The notes under the pieces are model-generated. The model was not told where the DNA came from and ran no database searches. It saw nothing but the letters and a program-made list of their open reading frames with translations. Position numbers and translations under genes: made by a program. Positions 1 through 9,829 of a stretch of DNA of 64,000 nt are shown here, one piece after another (positions within the stretch are counted from its first letter, which is position 1; every line of letters begins with the position of its first letter). The DNA is from Primula veris (lineage: Eukaryota; Streptophyta; Magnoliopsida; Ericales; Primulaceae), in contig OY821741.1 in assembly GCA_963682055.1 (NCBI GenBank), positions 15,505,197-15,569,196 on the forward strand, written 5' to 3'.

Positions 1-1
1 A

Positions 2-965
2 GTGCTTTATGTCGATGACATACTATTGGCAAGTAGCGATATATGCTTATTGCACGAAACCACGAGATTTCTAACTAAGCATTTTGAAATGAAAGATCTT
101 GGTGACGCCTCTTTTGTATTAGGAATTAAGATACATCGAGATCGCTCTCGGGGTGTCCTTGGGTTATCACAAAAGAGCTATATCGATCAGGTACTTCTTA
201 GGTTTGGCATGAAATAATGTGCACAAGGAGACACTCCCGTTGCTAAAGGAGACAAGTTTAGTCTCAATCAATGCCCCAAGAATGAAATTGAATGAAAAGA
301 GATGCAAAAGATTTCTTATGCTTCGGCTGTTGGGAGTCTTATGTATGCTCAAGTATGTACGTGTCCAGATTTGGTGTACATAGTGGGTATGTTGGGAAGA
401 TACTTAATTGACCCCGGCATGGATCATTGGAATGTAGCCAAACGGGTTATGAGGTACTTACAAAGAACAAAGGACTATATGCTCACATATCGGAAGTCAG
501 ATAATTTGGAGATCATAAGGTATTCTGACTCTAATCTTGCAGATTGCCAAAATACTAAGAGATCCACTTCTGGCTATGTCTACATGTTGTCAGGAGGAGC
601 TGTATCATAGAGAAGTGCTAAGAAGACACTCATAGCTCCGTCCACAATGGCAGCAGAGTTCATAGCTTGTTATGAGGCAACCAATCATGCGATATGGTTG
701 CGAAATTCTGTCACACGGCTGCGAGTTGTCGATGGTATTGAAAGACCCCTAAAGATTTATTGTGACAATCTATCAGCAGTTTTATATTCGAACAACAATA
801 GAAGCTCATCAAAGTCTAAACACATAGACATTAAGTTTTCTAGTTGTTAAAGAAAGAGTTCGGAGAGATATAGTGTCTGTTGAACATATAGGAACAAACA
901 ACATGCCAGCGGACCCACTTACTAAAGGCTTAACACACAAGGTCTTTCATGCGCATACTACTCAA
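2..965 (+). pseudogene. Ty1/copia reverse transcriptase and RNase H, decayed 3' end of pol
   Basis: This is the C-terminal part of a copia polyprotein that begins outside the window. The catalytic YVDD box opens the fragment, followed by the conserved EMKDLGDASFVLGI stretch. The RNase H region follows with STMAAEFIACYEA and the SKHIDIKF signature, then a tail resembling NNMPADPLTKGL. Most of it stays in one frame but is broken by stops near 215, 294 and 608, and it shifts frame near 838, so it cannot make a working enzyme. In the family this part copies element RNA into DNA and removes the template. Orientation and position fit the LTR at 1463-1840. Confidence 0.93.
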
Positions 966-1462
966 ATGGGTATTGTCATGTTTGATCATATTCAGTTTTA
1001 GTGGGAGTTTGTGTTCCGTATTTATTTCTTTGGTTGACACAATTAAAACACTGTTGTGTTCATTTTTCTACAGAATAAAGTTGATGGTATTATTATTATC
1101 TTTATTGCTCTGAATGTGTTATCTTTCAATTGTGATTTAACATAAAATTTGAAAGAATAAGTATTGATCTCACTAAAGAATAAATGACCAATTGGAAATA
1201 GACATGACTAAGATCACATTGCATGTATTTTCCAGTTACACATCCATACTTGATCTATGTCATTGAATATATTTGATATGTTGATTATTGATAGATCGAG
1301 TTACGATAAATATAACAAAGGTCTCTTTAGTCTCATATTGGTATAGGAGATGGATCAGATTGATTAAAGAAAATGTTTTAAGAATTATTAGCAATTTTGC
1401 GCGCAACTAAATTTATTTAATGTAATTGTCATTTGAAATTAATTGTAGCCCAAGTGGTAGAT
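966..1462 (+). other. copia 3' untranslated internal region with polypurine tract
   Basis: AT-rich sequence between the end of the pol relic and the LTR. It ends in a purine-rich stretch (around 1449-1462, AAGTGGTAGA), the usual plus-strand primer position directly before a copia 3' LTR. An earlier purine run lies at 998-1008. No ORF is seen. Confidence 0.6.
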
Positions 1463-1840
1463 TGTTAGGTTATTTTTAATAACCTAGTATGTGAACTAAT
1501 TAATTAAGACAATATCATTTATGCTGATATTTTATATTGGGCTAATTAAGTGATCTAATAAGTAAAGGTCAATTAACATCTTGCCGGTATGGGCTTTGTA
1601 ATGTGTACTACCCGATAGCTAACATAATTAGGGTTTATGCGGCTCTACTTAGTTTACTATATAAGGTACCAAGGGTTTGGTCCCCAAAACTAACTTATCA
1701 TAACTCTCCCCTTTCATTCCCATCAATAGAGAGAGAACCCTAGAGAGAGAAATGTTGGTCTTTGGAAAACCATTATCTCACAATCTTTCCTCGTATTCAA
1801 CATCAATGGATTCGGATATGATCCTTATTAGTGGTTTTCA
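1463..1840 (+). repeat. 3' LTR of the copia element
   Basis: It starts TGTTAGG directly after the polypurine tract and ends in TTTTCA, about 378 bp. It contains a TATA-like CTATATAAGG near 1658 and a CT-rich transcribed leader after it. The 3' limit is set by the point where similarity to the unrelated block at 25267 begins (about 1846). The matching 5' LTR is outside the window, so the target duplication cannot be checked. Confidence 0.7.
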
Positions 1841-1845
1841 TCAAG

Positions 1846-2385
1846 ATGCTCACTCACTTTAATTGTTAAGCGAATAAGTGGTTTTACCAAATAAAACGGG
1901 TTATAAATTCACACCTAAGTTTTGAAAGAGTCTTTTACATCACATTTCTTTTTGGTGGAGGGAGTAACTATTCAGTTGTCAGTTTTTTCCCTTTCAATTA
2001 ATCCCTTAAAATTTTTAGTAGTGCGCGCATGCACCTGCTATTCAAATCTCTCTTGCTATTTTGGTACAATTTTTTGGTTGAATTTGGTTGAATTTGAATT
2101 TGGTTTCACCAATCAATTACATAAATACTCTTTATGTATGATATTCGCTTCTTTTTGCTTTTTACTCTATTTATCTTTCTTAACGTGTGCTTGATATCAT
2201 GGGAACGAGGATACTTTACAACTTGATTTGATTACACGACTTTTATTTTTCTAGTTTTCTGACTAGCCAAGTCCAAACTTCCAACTTAAATTAATTGCAT
2301 ATGATTGATATAGACAATTTTAAATAACCATGACTATGTTTAATGACTTAATAATCTGAGCATCATTTATATTTAAGAATTTTTA
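1846..2385 (+). pseudogene. Block A, left half: decayed copy of the F-box/NAC-region block
   Basis: This stretch aligns by eye with 25267-25860 and, in its second half, with 27970-28130. Shared words include AAGCGAATAAGTG, TTGAAAG followed by ACATCACATTTCTTTTTGGT, and AATTAATTGCATATG followed by TTGATATAGA. In the copy at 25267 the first words translate as KRISELPDKT, like the start of an F-box, but here they are interrupted by a stop. The block breaks off at 2385 and resumes at 7559, so the material between was inserted later. It is a paralogous relic with no intact ORF. Confidence 0.6.
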
Positions 2386-2905
2386 TGTAACAACCGAGAC
2401 CGGATGGGTGTCGTACGGCCGAATAACACGTGTAGTGATACGTGTTATACAAAGCCTAACTTAATTGAAACACATTTCAATACAATTTTATCAACAAAAT
2501 ATTCGTAAATTTCTATAAAAACCTTACAAATATAAGTTCTAAAGTTCAAACACTTAAACTTTAATTCTTACAATGTAAATCAAAATGTAATTGCAGCCAA
2601 AAACTAGGTACGTAACCCTATGAGATCTGTCTCGTCCCGACTATTCGGCTTCAACTCTAAATAGCTGATCACTTCCATCAAAACATTTTAAAAATGAGTG
2701 GTGAGCTAAACAAGCTCAATGACCGACAAATCCTTACAATAATAATAAGTGACACAAATATGTTTTTTATTTTTTTTCTTTCTTCCGAAAACCCCATAAT
2801 TAGATTTATTAAAAATTCTGAATGCATGATAACATACAACCCTTTTTTGAAATTTAAACTTTAAGAATCATTAATTTAATATATTTCAATATAATTGATT
2901 GGAAT

Positions 2906-3125
2906 TCTCAATCTGGTCGGTGGATTTAGACTTGCTCAATCTCTTTTATTCGTTTTTTTTCGGACTCGCTCGAATAAACTTCTTCTTTTTTCAATCTCAC
3001 CAAAATAACCTTCTTTCTTTTTCGGAATCCACGAAATAACCTTCTTCCTTTTTCGGATTCCCCCAAATAACTTTCTTTCTTTTTCGGACTCGCCCAAATA
3101 ACCTTCTATTTCTTTCTTTCGTTTG
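2906..3125 (+). repeat. Tandem repeat, about 35-bp unit
   Basis: About five degenerate copies of a unit built on CTTCTTTCTTTTTCGGA plus CTCGCCCAAATAAC. Pyrimidine-rich and non-coding, it lies in the outer LTR-like insertion. Confidence 0.75.
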
Positions 3126-4450
3126 TAACAATCAAGATATACTTATATAGATGGTAATTAAAATAATAACTTGAAAACTTGTAAACACCTTTCAAAATAT
3201 ACACCCATAGTTATCCATAGTTATACTAGCAAGACAAAACCCACTCACCTCCATTCCTATTTATTATTAAACCCGAATAGCCAAATACAAGTATTAACAA
3301 CCTCAAAATGTAATAGTAATACTTATGTTATATTACGGTACTATACCTAACTTCATGAGGTTTATAAATTGGAGCATAAACTCGTTATTAACTCGTTGAC
3401 ATCTAAACATGAAGTTCTAATTAACGCAGTGGCAACCTAAACTTTTGGTCCAACAATATAGTAACAAACTCACTTGGTTTTCTAATTCCAATAATCAAGT
3501 ACATTTAACCTTCACAGAAATACTACAAAACTTATTTAAGGATATGTTATTGTAACATCCCGGATTTTTATAAATGGTTTTATTTGCAATTAAATTTATC
3601 CAAAAACGTTTTATACAATTTTTAGCCAAAAACCGAAACTCTTCCGAAAAACTTTATTTTTAAAACCTGTTACTAATTTTATAAATAAAAAGGACCCAAT
3701 GGCTTTCTTTATAAATATTTGTTATTTTGGAGCAGTAAAATAATAGTTTTGTTTATGAGTTAACTTTTAGAACTTTGTGGATCAAATAATTCGCTTCTCC
3801 AAACTCTCTCAAAATAGTTTCACGTAAAACACTTTTCATCCCACTTTTCAAAACAGAAAACCAAAAACCACAAAAACAAAGAGAGAAAAGAGAGGTTCCA
3901 AAGCTTAGCAACAAGAAGAAGAAACCACCATTAGCGAGTTTTTACCCGAAGCATCTCCCCTACGAACTAAGGTAACGGGGGTTATCCATTGCGACTGGAC
4001 GGGGTTGTATGTTAGAGTTAGATCTTGCGTTTTATAAAATTTGGGTGTTTTTCGTTTATCTCAATTATATTCTATTAAATTGTTAATTGGGTTTTATGTG
4101 TTGCTCTTTTGGTTCACTTATTTGAATTTGAGAATTGGGATTTTAGACATATGAATTTCGAATTAATGATCATATAGATGGGTTTGTGTGTTATTATGAG
4201 TTGTTATGTGTTATTATAGTTGTTGATGAAATTGGGTAAATTTATGTTGAATAGAGATGAGTTGTAGTTTATGCATACAAGATGTTTGTTAAAATGCCTG
4301 AATGAGATTTTATGTTGTTGGGCTTGTTTGGCTAGTTGTGATTTTAGTACTTATGCTTATGTGTTTTGTTAAATTGCAATAATATGATTTTATTGGGAAT
4401 TGTGATAATTGAATAGTATAATATTATTGGCCGAGGCCTTGTGATTTATT

Positions 4451-4826
4451 TATTGGCAATGGTCTATGTCTCTCCCTATACCGGGGGCATAAGACGAGCC
4501 GAGGGGTATAGGAAATGACTCGTCTTACGGACTGAGGCGAGTGGCGTGAGAGGTCCTAGTGTGCACTTTAAATATTTATATGTTGGCAATGGTCTATGTC
4601 TCTCCTTATACCGGGGGCATAAGACGAGCCGAGGGGTATAGGAAATGACTCGTCTTACGGACTCGGGCGAGTGGCGTGAGAGGTTCTAGTGTGCACTTTA
4701 AATATTTATATGTTGGCAATGGTCTATGTCTCTCCCTATACCGGGGTCATAAGATGAGCCGAGGGGTATAGGGAATGACCTACCTTACGGACTGGGGTAG
4801 GTGGCGTGAGAGGTCCATGTGTGTAA
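4451..4826 (+). repeat. About 131-bp triplication inside the gypsy LTR
   Basis: Three tandem copies of a unit containing GGCAATGGTCTATGTCTCTC, CATAAGACGAGCCGAGGGG and GTGGCGTGAGAGGT. The third copy diverges. The inverted LTR copy at 19560-19930 also carries three, so the triplication predates both insertions and belongs to the family. Confidence 0.85.
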
Positions 4827-5862
4827 TAGATGTGTGTTAGAGTTACTTAATTTATTTCGTTGTATGATGCTATTACATTTCTTTTGATACGCGGTTATTG
4901 TAGTGTTGTTTTGTGAGTTCTTGCATTTATTGGATGGAGTGACAGTATCTTGTGTGGTGCCGCCCCGTCTATGATTGTGCGTGGGATTCACCGTTACAGT
5001 TTTGTCTTTCAGGTACAACTTAGGCTGAGGCATTTGGATAGGAGCATTTGCGATGTATCGCATGGGTTCGGCGCTTCTTTTAGTCGCTTTCTTTTTACTT
5101 AGTCCATTTTGAGGTTGTAGCCTACCGGCAAATTACATTCGTTTGGTACCTTTTTCTTTTATAAATCTGTTAAAACCATATTGTCTTGTAGTCGCGTTTG
5201 GCAAACATTTTTAGTTCATTCGTTTAATTGTTCCTTTAGCTCGCAAATTATTTTCTTTTAATAGTTAAATATTGTACCAACAGGTTCTTTTTACTTTTGT
5301 TCAAAAAGTCACGCATTGATGTCCGTTTTTCGGATTTCGGTAGATGTGTGTTGGAGTTACTTAATTTATTTCGTTGTATGATGCTATTACATTTCTTTTG
5401 ATACACGGTTATTGTAGTGTTGTTTGTGAGCTCTTTCATTTATTGGATGGAGTGATGGTATCATGTGTGGTGCCGCCCCGTCTATATATGTGCGTGGGAC
5501 TCACCGTTACAGTTTTGTCTTTCAGGTACAACTTAGGCTGAGGCATTTGGATAGGAGCATTTGCGATGTATCGCATGGGTTTGGGGCTTCTTTTAGTCGC
5601 TTTCTTTTTACTTAGTCCATTTTGAGGTTGTAGCCTACGGACAAATTACATTCGTTTGGTACCTTTTTCTTTTATAAATCTGTTAAAACCATATTGTCCT
5701 GTAGCCGCGTTTGGCAAACATTTTTAGTTCATTCGTTTAATTATTCCTTTAGCTCACAAATTGTTTTCTTTTAATAGTTAAATATTGTACTAACAGGTTC
5801 TTTTTACTTTTTTTCAAAAAGTCACGCATTGATGTCTGTTTTTTGGATTTCGGGGCGTGACA
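4827..5862 (+). repeat. 514-bp tandem duplication of the LTR's 3' part
   Basis: The unit starting TAGATGTGTGTT at 4827 is repeated from 5341. The first copy ends at GGATTTCGGT and lacks the terminal GGCGTGACA, which only the second copy has. The copy of this LTR at 19033-21012 has a single unit. The junction carries the microhomology TAGATGTGTGTT, which suggests slippage or unequal recombination after insertion. Confidence 0.85.
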
Positions 5863-5982
5863 GTTACAGTCTACACGTCAAACCTATGAAAACCATGTGA
5901 TCTTTAAAATTACAAACAAAACCATACGATCTTTAAAACTACAAACCAAAGATGAATTAAATTGCATATTACTAACACTTAC

Positions 5983-6325
5983 GGTTGGAATTGTCCCACA
6001 TCAATTGTGCATTATCAAACTCAAGTCTTAATATATGTCAATCTCTTTCCTTACTAATAGGCATTTTAGTGGGGAATGGACAGTCATCTACATGTTATCA
6101 GAGCAGGCCATCGAAAGGCTAACCAAGTTATAAGTATGATGAGTTACCTCCACCCATTTGTTGATTGCACTCGTTAGACTTCTCAGAAATTAATATACCT
6201 ACGAGTGAGTGTGAGTGTTGGAATTGTCCAACGTCACTTGAGCATTATTAAAGTAAAGTTTTAATATATGTGTATCTTCTTTCTTACTAATAGGTGTTTT
6301 ACTAGGTAATGGACGGATTTCTACC
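5983..6325 (+). mobile_element. TRIM: miniature LTR retrotransposon
   Basis: Two direct repeats of about 110 bp (5983-6092 and 6216-6325) start GTTGGAATTGTCC and share TACTAATAGG near their ends. Directly after the first comes TGTTATCAGAGC (6093-6104), close to the initiator-Met tRNA primer site TGGTATCAGAGC. Directly before the second lies the purine-rich GAGTGAGTGTGAG. The flanks CTTAC and TTTAC are a near 5-bp target duplication. The internal part is only about 120 bp and non-coding, so it depends on proteins from other elements. Confidence 0.8.
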
Positions 6326-6416
6326 TTTACCTTGATGTACAGTAATCAAAATCAAGAATCGTGACTAGGTTATCCAATCACACTCTACCCTTTACCTTGC
6401 CTCATCATGCTCTTTC

Positions 6417-6722
6417 TCTATATCATACTATTAATATAAGTAAATTAAAGAAAAGTTGAGACTGCTCAATTTTGTTCAATTTTTCCAAAAACACCCTCAC
6501 TCTATTTTAATAATTACCAATGTACATAATCTAATTAATTAGCTATTTGTTCTCACTATATTTTTCTAATTACGGTGTAGTCTAAATTAATTAACAATTC
6601 GTTTTAACCTCTATAACTAAAATAAATGATACCAAATTTGAATATTATCTTCAAAATAAAATATATTACAAGATTTATGTTATTACGCATCTCACACGCA
6701 ACGCGTAGGTAACTTTTACTAG
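6417..6722 (+). mobile_element. Non-autonomous Helitron, copy 1
   Basis: It starts TCTATATCATACTATT and ends TTTTACTAG followed by T. Before the end lies a decayed hairpin (ACGCATCTCACACGC). A close relative occurs at 31155-31466 in the galactinol synthase intron with the same start, body and CTAG end. No coding capacity; Helitrons leave no target duplication and none is seen. Confidence 0.75.
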
Positions 6723-6730
6723 TCTATCTA

Positions 6731-6898
6731 TACTACAAGAAAAAGCTCATTTACCAACAGTTTGTTTTTTGAAAATTGTTGGTAGACTAAGTGTTGTTAC
6801 ATTTTAGAAACAGAATAGAAAATAATTATGTTGCTAAAATTTAGTTGAATTTCTAAAATTTAGTTGAAAACTGTTGGTAATGAATTTTTTGGTGTAGT
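6731..6898. mobile_element. CACTA-type MITE
   Basis: Inverted ends: TACTACAAGAAAAAGCTCAT on the left, and on the right the complement of CACTACACCAAAAAATTCAT. The words ACCAACAGTTT follow inside both ends. The length of about 168 bp and the CACTA-like termini fit a deletion derivative of a CACTA transposon. Confidence 0.75.
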
Positions 6899-7558
6899 GT
6901 GTATGTACGACTCTGGTACATTCAGGACTATTAATATCAAAGTAAAGTATCAACCCTTCTCTTATACGTATATGAAAAGAGAACTATTAACGTCTAATCT
7001 TCAATTTCAATTAAGCCGTCGTCGTAATTAATTAATTTGCAAATGGCTAGAATATCTTCTTCTTTATACGATTATCAATCAAATAAAAAACTATTTTATG
7101 TACCAATTCTTACATCTCCAACTACAGGTGGGGTGCCAGCTAGTTTTGGTTTTCCTTTTATCTTTCTTTAATCTTAAACCTAAATGTAACTTATAGTCAT
7201 CTCAATTTAATGAACAGCCCTTCTTATTGCTAGAGCGAGTCCTTAGTTTTTATTAATGACTAACATCTCCGCCATCTTAGTCCTTACTTTTACCATTGTT
7301 GTATTGATTAATTTTAGTGGTTGGTTACAACTCTACTTTTAGTAGAGATTATCCTCGATACTGTCTGCATGTAGGCAGTCACCGGTATTGGTTTGCTCAG
7401 CTTGTGGGCCTCCTTCATAATTCTTTATAAGATACTCTTAACTTCCAAAAAAAAAAAACATCTCCGCCATCTTATTTAAAAATATTCTATTAACCCCAAA
7501 AGACAATATAAAAATCACTTTAAGCGAAATAAATAAAATAAAAATACGGGGTTTGACA

Positions 7559-7947
7559 GGTTATCGACATTATGTGTCTTTGCATGACAATTGAAATTAT
7601 GAACTTATAAGAGATTCATTTTCAAAATTCCCAAAACTAGGAAAATAACATAATATACAAGTCTACATATATACTTGTATCTGGAAATGTCTTACAACTT
7701 GTTTGGTTGTACCCCTTAAGCCCAACTTCTTTGTTTTGTGTATAAGCTGCATTTCATGTGTTTGATTAGTTTAATCACACAATGAACATTTATTGGGGTA
7801 GGAGAGAATCGAGAGATTAAAAACTTTAAATGGAATGAGCCCAACTAATACTCAGACTCAAGTATACCTTCATGTTTGCTTAACATTTGCATGTATATCT
7901 ATTGTTTATAAAAAAAAAAAAAAATCACATGTCTAACAAGCATTCTA
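7559..7947 (+). pseudogene. Block A, right half, and flanking sequence
   Basis: From 7559 (GGTTATCGAC) to about 7640 the sequence resumes block A: TTTGCATGACAATTGAAATT and ATGAACTTATAAGAGAT match 25870-25910 almost base for base. Beyond 7640 the match to the other blocks is lost. The rest up to the pogo-like element holds no recognisable gene. Confidence 0.55.
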
Positions 7948-8898
7948 CAGTAGACACTCTATAAAATAATACACTTGGGACCACCAAAATTTATTAATTA
8001 AAAGAGTTATTAATTAATCGATAAATTAATAATTATTAATTTATATATTAATTAATATTTTATTAATTTATAGTAAAATACTTAGTTTACAAACACCTTT
8101 CAAGCTTCCACTTAATTATTGTATAATTAACCTTAGTAAAATAAAGAGTTCCAATGCATGTATATCAAATAAGTATGAGTTATGAATAGTTCCAATGCAT
8201 GTATATCAAATGAAGGGCCCAATTTGAAAGAAACCTTCAATCTCCCACCTTATTATGCTTCTTGTGTTCAATGTATCACTTTATGGACATTAAAAATATT
8301 TTCTATATAAATACAAGATCAAAATAGGTTAACACAAACAAATCATACACACAACATGGGTTATCGCAATGCAATGGATGTCGAAGATGTTCTGACTCAC
8401 CCAGAAGAAAATGTAGTTGCACAGTTGTTGACTGATGAAGAAATTATTGAAAGCGTTATTGGAATTAATAAAGATGATATCGATGAAGAAGATGATGAAA
8501 GTTCTACAATGGAGCCCCCTTCGCGAAACGAAGCTATTAAAACGGCAATCACATTGAACAATTTCTTGTTGAGCTATGAGAAAACAACATTAGAAGTTCT
8601 TACCATGCTAAGGAAAATTAGAGACGAGATTCAAGGGGAAATTGATTTCAACAAAAAACAAAAGACAATTGAGTCATTTTTCAAGAAACCTTCGTAAATC
8701 ATTCATGTAATATGCTATAGATAAGGAATTATTAATTTATATTTTATATGGGGTCTAAAGAAATTATCAAAAATGTATTATCTTATAATTTTAGCGAATT
8801 ATTAATTTAGCACTCTATCCCCGAGTCGGGACCGGCCAAAAATATTATCTTAGAGAGTTTATTAAATAATCGAGTATTAATTTATCGAGTTTCTACTG
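7948..8898 (+). mobile_element. pogo/Lemi1-like Tc1-mariner element, deletion derivative
   Basis: It lies between two TA dinucleotides (7946-7947 and 8899-8900), the Tc1-mariner target duplication. The ends are inverted: CAGTAGACACTCTATAAAAT on the left, and on the right the complement of CAGTAGAAACTCGATAAATT, resembling the termini described for plant Lemi1/Emigrant elements. A second shared inverted word is the TGGGACC / GGTCCC block further in. At 951 bp it lacks room for a full transposase but keeps the 3' end of the gene (8356-8697). Confidence 0.85.
8356..8697 (+). CDS. C-terminal remnant of a pogo-like transposase
   Basis: An uninterrupted 113-residue ORF inside the pogo-like element, in the same orientation. 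It starts MGYRNAMDVEDVL and is very acidic in the middle (DDIDEEDDESS). It ends QKTIESFFKKPS, whose QKTIESFF fits the PCNA-interacting consensus Q-x-x-I-x-x-F-F exactly. A PCNA-binding tail has been reported for the Drosophila pogo transposase. The DNA-binding and DDD catalytic domains are missing, so it cannot transpose DNA. The start Met may be internal to the ancestral protein. A TATA-like stretch (TATATAAATAC, about 8304-8314) lies 42 bp upstream of the ATG, so expression as a small protein is possible but unproven. Confidence 0.7.
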   Translation: MGYRNAMDVEDVLTHPEENVVAQLLTDEEIIESVIGINKDDIDEEDDESSTMEPPSRNEAIKTAITLNNFLLSYEKTTLEVLTMLRKIRDEIQGEIDFNKKQKTIESFFKKPS

Positions 8899-9583
8899 TA
8901 GTTGAATTTAGTTTAAAATAACTTAGCAAATTTATATTCTCATACCGTTTATTCTTTCAAACTTTCCAGCTCGTAATTGCATTATGAAGCAAGAAGGCGT
9001 GAAGAAGTTGAACAACAAAAAGCGCTTGCTTGAACCATCACTTCCTCAACATGTGACTTAAAATATGGAAATAACAATAGCTTCATTACCCGTCGATAAG
9101 ACCCCTACGAAGTCAGTGATGACACCTCAAGGCTCGCTGATGTCACCGCCCCATGAAGATCATGACAATATAAAGCCTCGCCCCAGTCTAAATAAAATCA
9201 TGATCAGAATGGCTCACATCCGTTAGATCAATCTGATGACAACAATAGAGACGTGCAGAATGCCTTACAGCCCTTAGATCATGTTCCTGCCAGATTTCGT
9301 CGGTTTATGACGATGGTTATGCACATGAAGGCTAATGTTATACTCTTCACATCAAAGTCGTGAAAATGTTGATGAAATTTTTAGTTGTTTTGCAGTTTTA
9401 CCCTTAAAAGATAAAATCTTTGTTTGTGATAAGCTTGTGTAATACCGTTCTTTTTTTAAAACTTCTTATTCACGTGTTGTTACTTTGTTACTGACTTTTC
9501 AGATCCTCATATTAATTGAAATGTGGATTTTCCCTACCACTTATATAAAATAAAAGAAAAATAACTTTTAAAAAAGACAATAT
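8899..9583 (+). other. Spacer with decayed coding-like sequence
   Basis: Around 8980-9380 base composition is higher in GC and short open stretches occur (for example RREEVEQQKALA and, later, VPARFRRFMTMVMHMKAN), broken by stops and frame changes. It looks like a relic of a protein gene or of a transposon tail that I cannot identify. The last part to 9583 is AT-rich and ends with the AATAT target duplication of the copia element. Confidence 0.35.
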
Positions 9584-9829
9584 TGTTGTGATACATTATG
9601 CTGGTTGTCCATTTTCATGTATAAGTTAAATACATTCATGCATAAGGTTCAAATATGAGACTTATGCGTTTCTATCTTTGCTCTCATACATGTAACTTGT
9701 TCCACCACTCCACTATATAAAAGGGTTAGAGTTTTCATAATCACACATTGATATGAATACAAACTATAATTTGCTGTCTCTCTATATTTCTTGCTATGTC
9801 AATACCTAGCTAATAATTGTCACACAAAA
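9584..9829 (+). repeat. 5' LTR of the copia element
   Basis: 246 bp, starting TGTTGTGATACATTATG and ending TGTCACACAAAA. It has a TATA-like CTATATAAAAGGG near 9712 and matches the 3' LTR over its whole length with scattered differences, so the insertion is not recent. Confidence 0.9.

Larger units (their letters stand above)
3551..5862 (+). mobile_element. Solo LTR of a Ty3/gypsy (Tekay-like) element
   Basis: It runs from TGTAACATCCCGG to GGCGTGACA and is flanked by GTTAT (3546-3550) and GTTAC (5863-5867), a near-match 5-bp target duplication. The same sequence occurs inverted at 19033-21012, where a primer-binding site follows it, which confirms it is an LTR. No internal coding region is attached here, so this is a solo LTR left by LTR-LTR recombination. 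It is longer than the other copy because of an internal 514-bp tandem duplication. The Tekay assignment rests on the end sequences and the protease found next to the other copy. Confidence 0.82.
2386..7558. mobile_element. Nested insertion splitting block A, LTR-like ends
   Basis: The insertion starts TGTAACAACCGAG and ends GGTTTGACA, the TG...CA ends usual for gypsy LTRs. It interrupts a sequence that is continuous in the copies at 25860 and 28140. Inside it lie the solo LTR (3551-5862), the TRIM, a Helitron and a CACTA-type MITE. Subtracting these leaves about 2.4 kb, plausible for a large solo LTR. No clear 5-bp target duplication is seen (TTTTA against GGTTA), so the outer element's class is a guess. 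No ORF of interest is found. Confidence 0.45.
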
